Positions 6,691 to 14,301 of a stretch of 14,720 nucleotides of DNA are shown piece by piece. How positions within the stretch are numbered: the stretch's first letter is position 1; each line of letters begins with the position of its first letter. A program made the translations under genes and the position numbers. The notes beneath the pieces were generated by a model. That model saw nothing but the letters and a program-made list of their open reading frames with translations, was not told the origin of the DNA and did no database searches. Source of the DNA: Dehalococcoidia bacterium (lineage in GTDB: Bacteria; Chloroflexota; Dehalococcoidia; GIF9; AB-539-J10); the NCBI GenBank assembly GCA_018399375.1, contig JAGYOV010000008.1, positions 1 through 14,720 on the forward strand, read 5' to 3'.

Positions 6691-9153
6691 ATGGCTGCCG
6701 GATTTGAGAGATTTTCAGAAGGCGCCCGTAGAGTGTTAACGAGAGCCCAGGGAGAGGCTCAGCGTTTAGGGCACACCTATATTAACACTGAGCATATATT
6801 GCTGGGCCTGGTATCGGAGGAATCGGGTATAGCAACCAAGATTCTCAATAGTATGGATATTCCTCCAAACAAGATCCAGGCTGCTATAGAATTCGTCGCC
6901 GGCAAGGGGGAAAAACGCAACATCAGCGGTGATATAGATCTGTCGCCAGGGGCAAAAAGAGTTATAGAACTCGCCGTCGATGAAGCACGACGGCTAAACT
7001 CCAGCTACATTGGTAGCGAACATCTTCTGCTGGGCCTGCTACGCGAAGGCCAGGGAGTAGCATGCAATGTCCTGGAGAGCTTTGGCATCACCCTGGAGAG
7101 AATGCGAGACGAGGTAGTCCGCATCTCCAAACAGGAAGCCACTCGCCCCCATCCAGCAGGGAAATCTTCTTCGCGTACACCCATTCTGGACCAGGTCGGA
7201 ACAGATTTAACTGCTTTAGCAAGAGCGGATAAACTCGACCCCACCATCGGCAGAGAGAAAGAGATCGAGAGGATGATTCAGATACTCAGCCGGCGAACAA
7301 AAAATAACCCTGCACTCATAGGTGAGCCAGGTATAGGAAAAACTGCCATAGTAGAGGGACTGGCCCAACACATCGCAAATGGAGAGGTTCCCGAAGTACT
7401 CCAGGGGAAAAGGATAATTGCCCTGGATATAGGATCTCTAGTAGCAGGAACAAAATATCGCGGTGAATTTGAAGAGCGATTAAAGAAGGTTCTCGAAGAA
7501 GACAAGGCAGTAGGGAATTGCATCCTGTTCATTGATGAGATGCAAACTATCGTAGGAGCGGGAGCTGCCGAGGGAGCAGTTGACGCTGCCAATATGTTAA
7601 AGCCCGCTCTAGCGCGCGGCGAAATACAATGCATCGGCGCCACTACGCTGGACGACTACCGCAAATACATCGAGAAAGATCCCGCCCTGGAGCGGCGGTT
7701 TCAACCAATTCTGGTAGCCGAACCCACCCTGGAAGAAACCCAGAAAATTCTACATGGGATCAAGCACAGATATGAAGAATTTCACAGGCTAGATATAACG
7801 GATGAAGCTCTGCAAACGGCTACTTCCCTGGCTGAGAGATATATCCCAGACCGCTTTATGCCCGACAAAGCAATTGACCTCATAGATGAAGCTAGTTCTC
7901 GGGTACGCATCATACGAGGCAGTCCACCAATGGGGCTAACCGAATCGAAAAGAGCCCTTGAGAGCTTGAGCAAAGAGAAGGAGGCAGCCCTTGCCACTCA
8001 GCAGTATGAATGTGCTGCCGAACTACATAATCGAGAGCTACAGCTAATGGAAAAAATCGAGAGAATGGAGCAGAAGTGGCAAGTGAAACAGGAATCAGGC
8101 AGGCCAACGGTCACTCCAGAAGACATAGCCGAAGTGTTAAATATGTGGACCGGTATACCGGTAGCCAGACTAACTACCGATGAGACTACTCGTCTACTGC
8201 AAATGGAGGAATCCCTGCACAAGCGGATTGTCGGACAGGACGAAGCGGTAAAAACCATCTCCAAAGCAGTAAGAAGAGCTCGAGCAGGGCTGAAAGACCC
8301 CAGACATCCCATCGGAGTTTTCATATTCTTGGGCCCCACGGGAGTAGGAAAAACCGAACTGGCCCGGGCACTGGCCGAGTTCATGTTTGGCAGCGAAGAT
8401 GCTCTCATCAGGCTGGATATGTCAGAGTTCATGGAACGCCATACCGTGGCGCGCCTCGTGGGGGCACCTCCTGGATACGTGGGATATGACGAGGGGGGGC
8501 AGCTAACTGAAAGCGTTAGACGGAAGTCTTACTGTGCTATCCTCCTGGATGAAATAGAGAAAGCCCATCCCGATGTATTCAACATACTGCTGCAGATCTT
8601 TGACGATGGTCATTTAACCGATGCCAAAGGGCGACATGTCGACTTTCGTAACAGCATCATAATAATGACCAGCAATGTTGGAGCACAACTAATCAAGCGG
8701 GGAATGACCATGGGTTTCCCGACTCGAGACGAAATTGCGGGAGGCGATCAGGTCGAGTACGACAAAATGAAAGAGAAAGTACTCGATGAGCTGAAGAAAA
8801 CCTTCCGACCCGAATTCCTCAACCGAGTTGATGCCAGCATAGTTTTCCACACTCTGGATAAAGAGCATATGCGCCAGATCGTAGATTTGATGCTCAATCA
8901 GATAATAAGCTCCCTCAAGGAGAAAGAGATCAATCTAGAAATCACACTGGAAGCCAAAGATTACGTCGGCAGCAAGGGATATGACCCCGTCTTTGGAGCG
9001 CGTCCCCTGCGTCGCACAATTCAAGACCTGATTGAAGATCCGATATCTGAAGCTCTGCTACGAGGCGAGTTCTCCTCCAAAGATACCGTCCTGATCGATT
9101 ATGACGGGGAGAAAATAATAATTAGGCCTCTGGTTAAAGAGGCAACTTCGTAA
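6691..9153 (+). CDS. clpC: ATP-dependent Clp protease ATP-binding subunit ClpC
   Basis: Hexameric AAA+ unfoldase that feeds proteins to ClpP in the cytosol. Order of parts in 820 residues: two Clp N-terminal repeats (about 1-145); AAA-1 with Walker A GEPGIGKT (211-218) and Walker B FIDEM; a middle region with a UVR-type motif (about 415-450) that marks ClpC rather than ClpA or ClpB; AAA-2 with GPTGVGKT (548-555) and LLDEIEKAHPD; an MGF tripeptide in the segment expected to dock on ClpP; and a C-terminal D2-small domain. The Walker B-adjacent residue is Gln (DEMQ) where His is more usual. The Shine-Dalgarno sequence is weak. It heads the group clpC-radA-ispD-ispF. The McsB/CtsR partners found beside it in Bacillota are absent from this window. 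Confidence 0.96.
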   Translation: MAAGFERFSEGARRVLTRAQGEAQRLGHTYINTEHILLGLVSEESGIATKILNSMDIPPNKIQAAIEFVAGKGEKRNISGDIDLSPGAKRVIELAVDEARRLNSSYIGSEHLLLGLLREGQGVACNVLESFGITLERMRDEVVRISKQEATRPHPAGKSSSRTPILDQVGTDLTALARADKLDPTIGREKEIERMIQILSRRTKNNPALIGEPGIGKTAIVEGLAQHIANGEVPEVLQGKRIIALDIGSLVAGTKYRGEFEERLKKVLEEDKAVGNCILFIDEMQTIVGAGAAEGAVDAANMLKPALARGEIQCIGATTLDDYRKYIEKDPALERRFQPILVAEPTLEETQKILHGIKHRYEEFHRLDITDEALQTATSLAERYIPDRFMPDKAIDLIDEASSRVRIIRGSPPMGLTESKRALESLSKEKEAALATQQYECAAELHNRELQLMEKIERMEQKWQVKQESGRPTVTPEDIAEVLNMWTGIPVARLTTDETTRLLQMEESLHKRIVGQDEAVKTISKAVRRARAGLKDPRHPIGVFIFLGPTGVGKTELARALAEFMFGSEDALIRLDMSEFMERHTVARLVGAPPGYVGYDEGGQLTESVRRKSYCAILLDEIEKAHPDVFNILLQIFDDGHLTDAKGRHVDFRNSIIIMTSNVGAQLIKRGMTMGFPTRDEIAGGDQVEYDKMKEKVLDELKKTFRPEFLNRVDASIVFHTLDKEHMRQIVDLMLNQIISSLKEKEINLEITLEAKDYVGSKGYDPVFGARPLRRTIQDLIEDPISEALLRGEFSSKDTVLIDYDGEKIIIRPLVKEATS

Positions 9154-9213
9154 CATCATTGCGCCACAGCAGATAACCAAGACCAACGATTGGTGGGGTG
9201 GTGAACATACCAA

Positions 9214-10602
9214 GTGTCTGGAAAGAAAACTGTTTTCCGCTGTCAGGAGTGCGGCAAGGAGAGCCCCAAATGGCTAGGGCGCTGTCCTAACTGTCACGCA
9301 TGGAACAGTTTTGTAGAGACCACCGTCACTTCTTCTCCTTCAGGGCAAAAAAGCACAACGGAAAATCAACCCATGGAGCTCTCCATGGTGGCAAAAAATT
9401 CCCTTTCGCGTACATCTCTCGATTTCGTTGAGCTGGACAGAGTTCTTGGAGGAGGTCTGGTCCCAGGGGCCCTGGTTCTCATCGGAGGAGAACCAGGAAT
9501 AGGGAAATCTACCCTGCTACTTCAAGCTTCAGCCAAATTAGCTGAGAGAGGAAATATAGTCGCCTATATTTCCGGAGAAGAATCCGTTAACCAGGTTAAA
9601 CTCAGGGCTGAGCGCCTCAACATTAAAGGAGAAGGTATTTATTTTCTATCCGAGTCCAACCTGCAGGCAATACTGGATTATCTGGATACCCTGAGCTCGA
9701 AACTTGTTGTCGTAGATTCCATTCAAACCATGTATATTGAAGACGGAGGAGGAATACCGGGAAGCATCTCCCAGGTAAGGGAGTGCACCTTGAAACTGGA
9801 GCACTGGGCCAAGCAAAACTCCGTGCCCATTATGATCACGGGGCACGTAACCAAAGAGGGCGCTATTGCAGGACCAGGCACACTGGAACACATAGTAGAT
9901 GCAGTGCTTTATTTCGAAGGCGATTTCTCATCCAGCAACTACAGGCTGCTGCGCAGTGTAAAGAACCGCTTTGGTTCCACAAACGAGATAGGCATTTTCG
10001 AAATGCGGAGCACTGGTTTCATAGAAGTAAGCAATCCTTCGCAATTTTTCCTATCCTCACACAAAGAAGGTACCGTGGGCTCTGTAATAGTACCCACTCT
10101 GGAAGGAAGCCGCCCTTTCCTGGTGAAGATACAGGCCCTGGCCACCATGAATAATTTCAGCCCGCCGAAGCGCATCGCAAATGGCGTAGATTTCAACCGA
10201 CTATTAATAATAATTGCTGTATTGAGCAAGCATGCCGGGCTGAAACTGTTTAATCAGGATATCATAGTCAACGTCACCGGCGGACTGAAGATCAGCGAAC
10301 CCGCTGTTGACCTGGGAATCTCCCTTGCCATCGCCTCAAGCTTCAGGGAATGCCAGCCCGTTTCCAGCCTGGTTGTCCTGGGAGAGGTAGGGCTGGACGG
10401 AGAAATTAGAATAGTCCCCCAGATGGAGAGGCGACTTTCCGAAGCCTCCAGGTTAGGATTCGAGTCGTGCCTGTTGCCTGAGCTCTCCTCAACTGCTAAC
10501 AGCGAAGTGAGCACTTCCCTCAGTTCCATCGATATCAATCTAATGCAAGCAAACGATATAAAGCAGGCCCTGCACCTGGGGCTCATCGGAAAGAACAGGT
10601 AG
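9214..10602 (+). CDS. radA: DNA repair protein RadA
   Basis: RecA-like ATPase that helps branch migration and processing of recombination intermediates. The 462 residues show an N-terminal C4 zinc finger (C10, C13, C24, C27, with the usual ESPKWLGRCPNC context), then the ATPase core with Walker A GGEPGIGKST (91-100). The RadA-specific KNRFG motif is at 250-254, and a Lon-protease-like C-terminal domain follows from about 280. The start is a GTG at 9214, chosen because the peptide from there aligns with the family N-terminus. The upstream G-rich stretch (9192-9202) only loosely resembles a ribosome binding site, and a small ACCAA-CGA-TTGGT hairpin overlaps it. The gene lies 60 bases after clpC and 2 bases before ispD, so it is probably in their operon. 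Confidence 0.96.
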   Translation: MSGKKTVFRCQECGKESPKWLGRCPNCHAWNSFVETTVTSSPSGQKSTTENQPMELSMVAKNSLSRTSLDFVELDRVLGGGLVPGALVLIGGEPGIGKSTLLLQASAKLAERGNIVAYISGEESVNQVKLRAERLNIKGEGIYFLSESNLQAILDYLDTLSSKLVVVDSIQTMYIEDGGGIPGSISQVRECTLKLEHWAKQNSVPIMITGHVTKEGAIAGPGTLEHIVDAVLYFEGDFSSSNYRLLRSVKNRFGSTNEIGIFEMRSTGFIEVSNPSQFFLSSHKEGTVGSVIVPTLEGSRPFLVKIQALATMNNFSPPKRIANGVDFNRLLIIIAVLSKHAGLKLFNQDIIVNVTGGLKISEPAVDLGISLAIASSFRECQPVSSLVVLGEVGLDGEIRIVPQMERRLSEASRLGFESCLLPELSSTANSEVSTSLSSIDINLMQANDIKQALHLGLIGKNR

Positions 10603-10604
10603 AA

Positions 10605-11297
10605 ATGCCACAACCCGACAGAGGAAGCAAGCCCAAAATAGGGGCCATCATACTGGCCGCTGGAGAAAGTCAGCGCACCGGTAGCATCGACAAGATCTCC
10701 TTCAATATTCTCGGCAAGCCATTGCTGGCCTGGGCTACCGACACGTGTCAACATTGCCAGCTCATTGAACAAATAATCATCGTAGTAAACGACAAAAACA
10801 AGGCGCTGGGGCAGAGATTAACGGAAGAAAGAAAATGGTCCAAGGCAATTCTATGCCCGGGGGGAATGCGGCGACAGGACTCAGTAATACGGGGCCTATA
10901 CCACCTAAAGGGATACGACTGGATACTGATCCACGATGGAGCCCGCCCATTTCTAACCGCAAAATTAATTGAAGACGGCCTGGAAGCAGCCCGCGAGACA
11001 GGGGCCGCGATCGCCGCTATACCCGTAACAGACACCATCAAGATCATCGATGAGAAGAAACTGGTTAAAGGAACGCCTTTCCGCGACACATTATGGGCAG
11101 CACAAACTCCACAGGTTTTCCGTGGGGACATAATTATCCGCGCGTATGAAAAGATCGGTTCCGAGATTACCGATGATGCCACCGCAGTAGAGCTTCTGGG
11201 AAACAGTGTAAAACTATATATGGGCGATCATAACAACATAAAGATAACTACTCCTCAAGATTTAGCACTGGCTGAAGTCATCGCAGCGAGGGTATAA
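10605..11297 (+). CDS. ispD: 2-C-methyl-D-erythritol 4-phosphate cytidylyltransferase
   Basis: Third step of the non-mevalonate (MEP) isoprenoid route: MEP plus CTP gives CDP-methylerythritol and diphosphate. In 230 residues the CTP-binding loop LAAGESQRTGSIDK carries the catalytic pair R24 and K30. The spacing between them is one residue shorter than in E. coli IspD and the usual Pro before Lys is Asp. HDGARPF, TPQVFR and the late NIK (substrate-side lysine) are also present. The ATG follows the radA stop by 2 bases, and the next gene starts directly at its stop codon, indicating tight coupling with ispF, which acts two steps later in the pathway. Confidence 0.95.
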   Translation: MPQPDRGSKPKIGAIILAAGESQRTGSIDKISFNILGKPLLAWATDTCQHCQLIEQIIIVVNDKNKALGQRLTEERKWSKAILCPGGMRRQDSVIRGLYHLKGYDWILIHDGARPFLTAKLIEDGLEAARETGAAIAAIPVTDTIKIIDEKKLVKGTPFRDTLWAAQTPQVFRGDIIIRAYEKIGSEITDDATAVELLGNSVKLYMGDHNNIKITTPQDLALAEVIAARV

Positions 11298-11831
11298 TTG
11301 AAACCCACTAACGATGAGAATAAAGGCCCCCTTCCGAATTATGGAATGAGAATTGGCACCGGTTACGATAGCCATCCTCTGGTCCCAGGGCGAAAATTGG
11401 TCCTGGGAGGAGTAACCGTTCCCTTTACTCAGGGGCTTCTCGGCTGGAGCGACGCTGATGTGGCAATTCATGCTGCAATAGATGCCCTCTGTGGTGCCGC
11501 TGATCTTGGCGACATCGGGACACTCTTCCCGCCGGGATCTCCAGAATATAAAGATATCTCCAGCATATCATTGCTGGCTGAAGTGGGAAATCTGGTCAAG
11601 GAGAGAAATTTCGCCATAGTAAATATAGATATAACCATCATAGCCCAGCGACCCCATCTATCGCCCTTTACTCCAGAAATGAGAAGGCGCCTTGGCCAGG
11701 CCCTGAAAATCGATTCGACGCGCATAACGATCAAGGCCACCAGTACCAACGGTCTGGGATTCATCGGCAGAGAAGAAGGCATCGCTGCTCAAGCAGTAGC
11801 TTTGCTATCAAGACGCAACGTTACAGAGTAA
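11298..11831 (+). CDS. ispF: 2-C-methyl-D-erythritol 2,4-cyclodiphosphate synthase
   Basis: Cyclises CDP-methylerythritol 2-phosphate to methylerythritol 2,4-cyclodiphosphate with loss of CMP (MEP pathway), normally as a trimer with zinc sites between subunits. Metal ligands are visible in GYDSH and SDADVAIH, and GDIGTLFP and the C-terminal GLGFIGREEGIAAQAVALL region follow the family. The start is uncertain. TTG 11298 directly follows the ispD stop and has GAGGG (11288-11292) 5 bases upstream, giving 177 residues. ATG 11346 lacks a ribosome binding site but gives 161 residues with D8, H10 and H42 numbered exactly as in E. coli IspF. The TTG is listed for its translation signals; the ATG is a serious alternative. 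The gene converges on the methyltransferase with 13 bases between stops. Confidence 0.94.
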   Translation: MKPTNDENKGPLPNYGMRIGTGYDSHPLVPGRKLVLGGVTVPFTQGLLGWSDADVAIHAAIDALCGAADLGDIGTLFPPGSPEYKDISSISLLAEVGNLVKERNFAIVNIDITIIAQRPHLSPFTPEMRRRLGQALKIDSTRITIKATSTNGLGFIGREEGIAAQAVALLSRRNVTE

Positions 11832-11837
11832 CGCGTC
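11812..11837. repeat. Stem-loop at the ispF stop codon
   Basis: CGTTAC-AGA-GTAACG (11819-11833) forms a 6-base stem. It is extended, past a 3-base bulge, by GACG (11812-11815) with CGTC (11834-11837). It covers the ispF stop between two convergent genes. There is no T-run on either side, so termination is only a possibility. Confidence 0.35.
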
Positions 11838-11844
11838 ATTCCCA

Positions 11845-12495
11845 CTACACTTTTCTCACCAGGGCACAGATATTGCGCGAGAAGATTTTTAAAGGAAAAC
11901 GATGTGACCTTTCAGGAGACATGGCGAGGATCTCAAACCCCGCCAGGGTAAGCAACTTCTTCAGTTCTCCATAGGAGAAAAGGTGGTAATATCGATAAAC
12001 CGTCCTGCCACGGAGGTTCCATGGCACTTCCTGGTCTCTAGATTTTAGCCAGAATCTCCTTTGTCCATAATTCCACACAGTTAAGAAAGCTTCTCCTCCA
12101 TTTTTCAACACCCGGTTTAGCTCACGAAATGCCTCTTCCCTCTCCTCATTCCCCCTGATGTGGTGATAGGCTGCTACTGATATCGCCCAATCAAAGCTAC
12201 TATCGCGGAAGGGTAGAGAGACAGCATCAGCCTGGACCAGCCGAACCTCGAAGCGGAATTTATGCGAATATTTCACAGCCTGTTGCAGCATTCCATAAGA
12301 AATATCCACTCCGCAGAGTTCAAACCCCTTAACAAAGGGCAAAAAGTCAGGCCCATGCGCACAGCCAACGTTGAGCAGTTTCCCTCCATGCCATTTTCGG
12401 GTTATCTCTTCTATCTCTTCCCTGAGCAATGGCCAGTGTCTCACTCGATACCAGCTTTCGGCTATTTGATCGAATACTTCACCATTTGTAGTCAT
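11845..12495 (-). CDS. Trm9/ALKBH8-like SAM methyltransferase, probable tRNA wobble-uridine (cm5U34) carboxyl methyltransferase
   Basis: A 216-residue class I methyltransferase. The SAM loop is NVGCAHGPD (42-50), followed by GVDIS, the acidic QAD (88-90) and the LPFRDSSFDWAIS strand. What sets it apart from generic type-11 methyltransferases is its match to Trm9 marks: IAESWYRVRHWP (11-22), AYHH (109-112), GGEAFLTVW (133-141), EVPW (156-159) and YRYYHLF..GEL (167-178). In eukaryotes Trm9 or ALKBH8 methylates cm5U34 of tRNA to mcm5U34. The gene lies head to head with elp3, which makes the cm5U intermediate, strongly supporting this role. The frame is open to 12642, but ATG 12495 is preferred: an AAGG site lies upstream and longer versions run into elp3. 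Eukaryotic Trm9 needs Trm112; no such partner is seen here. Confidence 0.72.
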   Translation of the reverse strand: MTTNGEVFDQIAESWYRVRHWPLLREEIEEITRKWHGGKLLNVGCAHGPDFLPFVKGFELCGVDISYGMLQQAVKYSHKFRFEVRLVQADAVSLPFRDSSFDWAISVAAYHHIRGNEEREEAFRELNRVLKNGGEAFLTVWNYGQRRFWLKSRDQEVPWNLRGRTVYRYYHLFSYGELKKLLTLAGFEILAMSPERSHRFPLKIFSRNICALVRKV

Positions 12496-12505
12496 GAGAA
12501 AAACC

Positions 12506-12522
12506 TTGCTACACTGTAGCAA
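12506..12522. promoter_or_regulatory. 17-base palindrome in the divergent promoter region (candidate operator)
   Basis: TTGCTACA-C-TGTAGCAA has perfect 8-base arms around one central base. It lies between the methyltransferase ATG (12495) and the elp3 start (12554). Possible -10 elements for both directions fall inside it: TACACT (12510-12515, plus), 18 bases after TTGTAG (12486-12491); and TACAGT (12518-12513, minus), 18 bases after TTGTCG (12542-12537). A dimeric regulator bound here could control both genes at once. No known regulator motif was recognised. Confidence 0.5.
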
Positions 12523-12553
12523 AGTAATGCAATCAGCGACAAGAGAGCGAAGC

Positions 12554-13978
12554 ATGCAGCAACTACAGGAACAGGAAAGCCGCCGGTTGAAGAAGATCTC
12601 CCGGACGATCTCAGGAGTAACGCCAGTGGCAGTTATGGCCAAACCTTTTGCCTGTCCCGGAAGATGCGTCTATTGTCCCTCTTCACCAGACGCCCCCAAG
12701 AGTTATACCGTGGAATCTCCTGCAGTCCTGCGCGCCAGAAGATGCAACTTTGAACCTGATCAACAGGTAAAATTAAGGCTCCATACTCTTGCTGAAATGG
12801 GGCACGCTCTGGATAAGATAGAACTGATAATTATGGGGGGCACCTTCCTGGCTTATCCCCGAGAATACCAGCACCAGTTTATCAAGGATTGCTACGATGC
12901 CCTCAACGGCATTGTCTCAAAAAACCTGGAAGAAGCCAAGAAGCTGAACGAAGACTCTCGACATCGTTGCGTTGGGCTATGCATCGAAACCAGACCAGAT
13001 TTCTGCGGCCAGGAAGAGATAGAACGCATGATAGATTTCGGCACTACCAGAGTGGAAATCGGCGCGCAGACCCTGGACAACGAGATACACCGAATAACCA
13101 GGAGGGGACACGGAGTGGCAGAAATAATCAGTGCCACCAGGTTATTAAGAGACCATGGCCTTAAAGTATACTACCACTGGATGCCTGGATTGCCGGGCTC
13201 TACTCCCGAGCACGACCTGGAAATGTCGCGCGAGCTATTTAGCAATGAGTACTTCCGCCCTGATGGCCTCAAGCTATATCCAACGCTGGTAGTAAAAAAC
13301 AGCGAGCTGGAAAATTGGTACAAAGATGGAAAATATAAACCATACAATGACGAAGAGATGATTGCCCTGCTCATAGAGATAAAAAAACTGGTTCCCAAGT
13401 ACGTCAGGATCCCAAGGTTGATGCGAGATATACCGGTCCAATTTATCATAGCCGGATGCAAAGACCTGGCGCTCAGAGGAACGATAAAGAAGCTCATGGA
13501 TGAACAGGGAGTGCATTGCAATTGCATCCGCTGCCGGGAATATGGACACAGGCTAAGAGATGGATGGGCAATAAGCCAGCCTTATCTAACCCGGCTGGAC
13601 TATGAAACTTATGGGGGGAAAGAAATTTTTCTTTCCTATGAAGACCAGAACGAGACGCTATTCGGTTTGTTGAGACTAAGAGTAACTTCGACCAACCTGG
13701 CTTTCATCAGGGAACTGCACGTTTTCGGCTCAGAAGTTCCCCTTGGCAAACAAGATGCGCAAAGTGCCCAGCATCATGGGCTGGGAGAAAGTCTTCTGGT
13801 CGAAGCAGAGAGAATCGCCACAAAAGAGTATCATAGCGAGAAAATATGCATCCTCAGTGGCGTAGGCGTGCGAAGCTACTACCGTGCCTTCGGTTATGAG
13901 CTGGACGGTGCTTACATGGTAAAGCATCTACCGAAAGAAGAACCAAGACAACAAATAACGAGTAGCTTAGTAGCGTAA
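12554..13978 (+). CDS. elp3: Elp3-type tRNA uridine(34) acetyltransferase/radical SAM enzyme
   Basis: Bacterial homologue of the Elongator catalytic subunit, which attaches a carboxymethyl group to C5 of wobble uridine in tRNA using acetyl-CoA and SAM. In 474 residues the radical SAM domain has CPGRCVYC (C34, C38, C41) for the 4Fe-4S cluster. A zinc-site region has CNCIRCRE (near 322-330), and the C-terminal GNAT acetyltransferase domain has the acetyl-CoA loop QHHGLG (406-411) and a YYRAFGYELDGAYM end. The Dehalococcoides mccartyi Elp3, a structural model for the family, has the same build. The start at ATG 12554 is preferred: the peptide from there fits the family, a purine-rich AAGAGAG lies upstream, and the first ATG of the frame (12494) overlaps the start codon of the divergent methyltransferase. 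ATG 12527 is another possibility. Confidence 0.93.
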   Translation: MQQLQEQESRRLKKISRTISGVTPVAVMAKPFACPGRCVYCPSSPDAPKSYTVESPAVLRARRCNFEPDQQVKLRLHTLAEMGHALDKIELIIMGGTFLAYPREYQHQFIKDCYDALNGIVSKNLEEAKKLNEDSRHRCVGLCIETRPDFCGQEEIERMIDFGTTRVEIGAQTLDNEIHRITRRGHGVAEIISATRLLRDHGLKVYYHWMPGLPGSTPEHDLEMSRELFSNEYFRPDGLKLYPTLVVKNSELENWYKDGKYKPYNDEEMIALLIEIKKLVPKYVRIPRLMRDIPVQFIIAGCKDLALRGTIKKLMDEQGVHCNCIRCREYGHRLRDGWAISQPYLTRLDYETYGGKEIFLSYEDQNETLFGLLRLRVTSTNLAFIRELHVFGSEVPLGKQDAQSAQHHGLGESLLVEAERIATKEYHSEKICILSGVGVRSYYRAFGYELDGAYMVKHLPKEEPRQQITSSLVA

Positions 13979-13980
13979 CC

Positions 13981-14006
13981 AGGAAAAACATAAGCCCACT
14001 TTTCCT
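13981..14006. terminator. Weak hairpin after elp3
   Basis: AGGAAAA (13981-13987) and TTTTCCT (14000-14006) are 7-base reverse complements with a 12-base loop, starting 3 bases after the elp3 stop. The stem is AT-rich and lacks a following T-run, so termination is doubtful. Confidence 0.25.
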
Positions 14007-14028
14007 CAACTTCCCACTGAAAAACCCA

Positions 14029-14057
14029 TTGACAATGCGTTTTCACGCGTATATTTT
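14029..14057 (+). promoter_or_regulatory. Sigma-70 promoter of the small membrane protein gene
   Basis: A perfect TTGACA (14029-14034) is followed after 17 bases by TATTTT (14052-14057). Transcription would start near 14064, about 30 bases before the ATG at 14095, with AAGGAGG (14082-14088) 6 bases ahead of that ATG. Of the candidate promoters in the window, this one and the clpC one are the most convincing. Confidence 0.65.
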
Positions 14058-14094
14058 GTTCTATAGCCCAAAGTAAACTTGAAGGAGGCACCAA

Positions 14095-14259
14095 ATGAAC
14101 AACGAGGTCAGACCAACCTGGAAACTGGCGTGGGGATTATGGGAGAGAACGTCTCTCATCACACTTGGAATATACGTAGCAATAGGAACAATTTTATTAC
14201 TGCTGGGCATATCGCTCCTCTCCATTATACCGTGGTCCTCCATCTCTGGAGGGCTGTAG
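14095..14259 (+). CDS. Small single-pass membrane protein, 54 residues, function unknown
   Basis: The peptide starts MNNEVRPTWKLAWGLWERTS and then has one hydrophobic segment (about residues 21-46, rich in Leu, Ile and Gly) followed by a short polar end, WSSISGGL. It has no cysteine and no signal-peptidase-like end, so it is most likely an inner-membrane protein with a short, Trp-containing amphipathic N-terminus. I do not recognise a family. The gene is supported by its translation signals: AAGGAGG at 14082-14088, 6 bases before the ATG, and a TTGACA promoter. It lies 116 bases after elp3 and converges on the radical SAM gene, with 42 bases between stops. Another frame here is open for 122 codons, but it would start at a TTG before the ribosome binding site and overlap the SPASM gene antisense. 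Confidence 0.7.
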   Translation: MNNEVRPTWKLAWGLWERTSLITLGIYVAIGTILLLLGISLLSIIPWSSISGGL

Positions 14260-14301
14260 CGAGCTATGTCCCTTCAGACCTTGAACGCAGCGTAATTGAT
14301 A

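Noticed and set aside
7998..8432. 144-codon minus-strand frame inside clpC
   Set aside because: It lies antisense to the conserved ClpC ATPase region; its Ser-rich sequence is typical of a shadow frame.
12494..12553. 20-residue N-terminal extension of Elp3 from ATG 12494
   Set aside because: That ATG overlaps the start codon of the divergent gene and has no ribosome binding site; the family-like sequence begins near 12554.
12496..12642. 49-residue N-terminal extension of the Trm9-like methyltransferase
   Set aside because: It would overlap the elp3 N-terminus antisense, and its Ser/Cys-rich sequence matches nothing; ATG 12495 fits the family.
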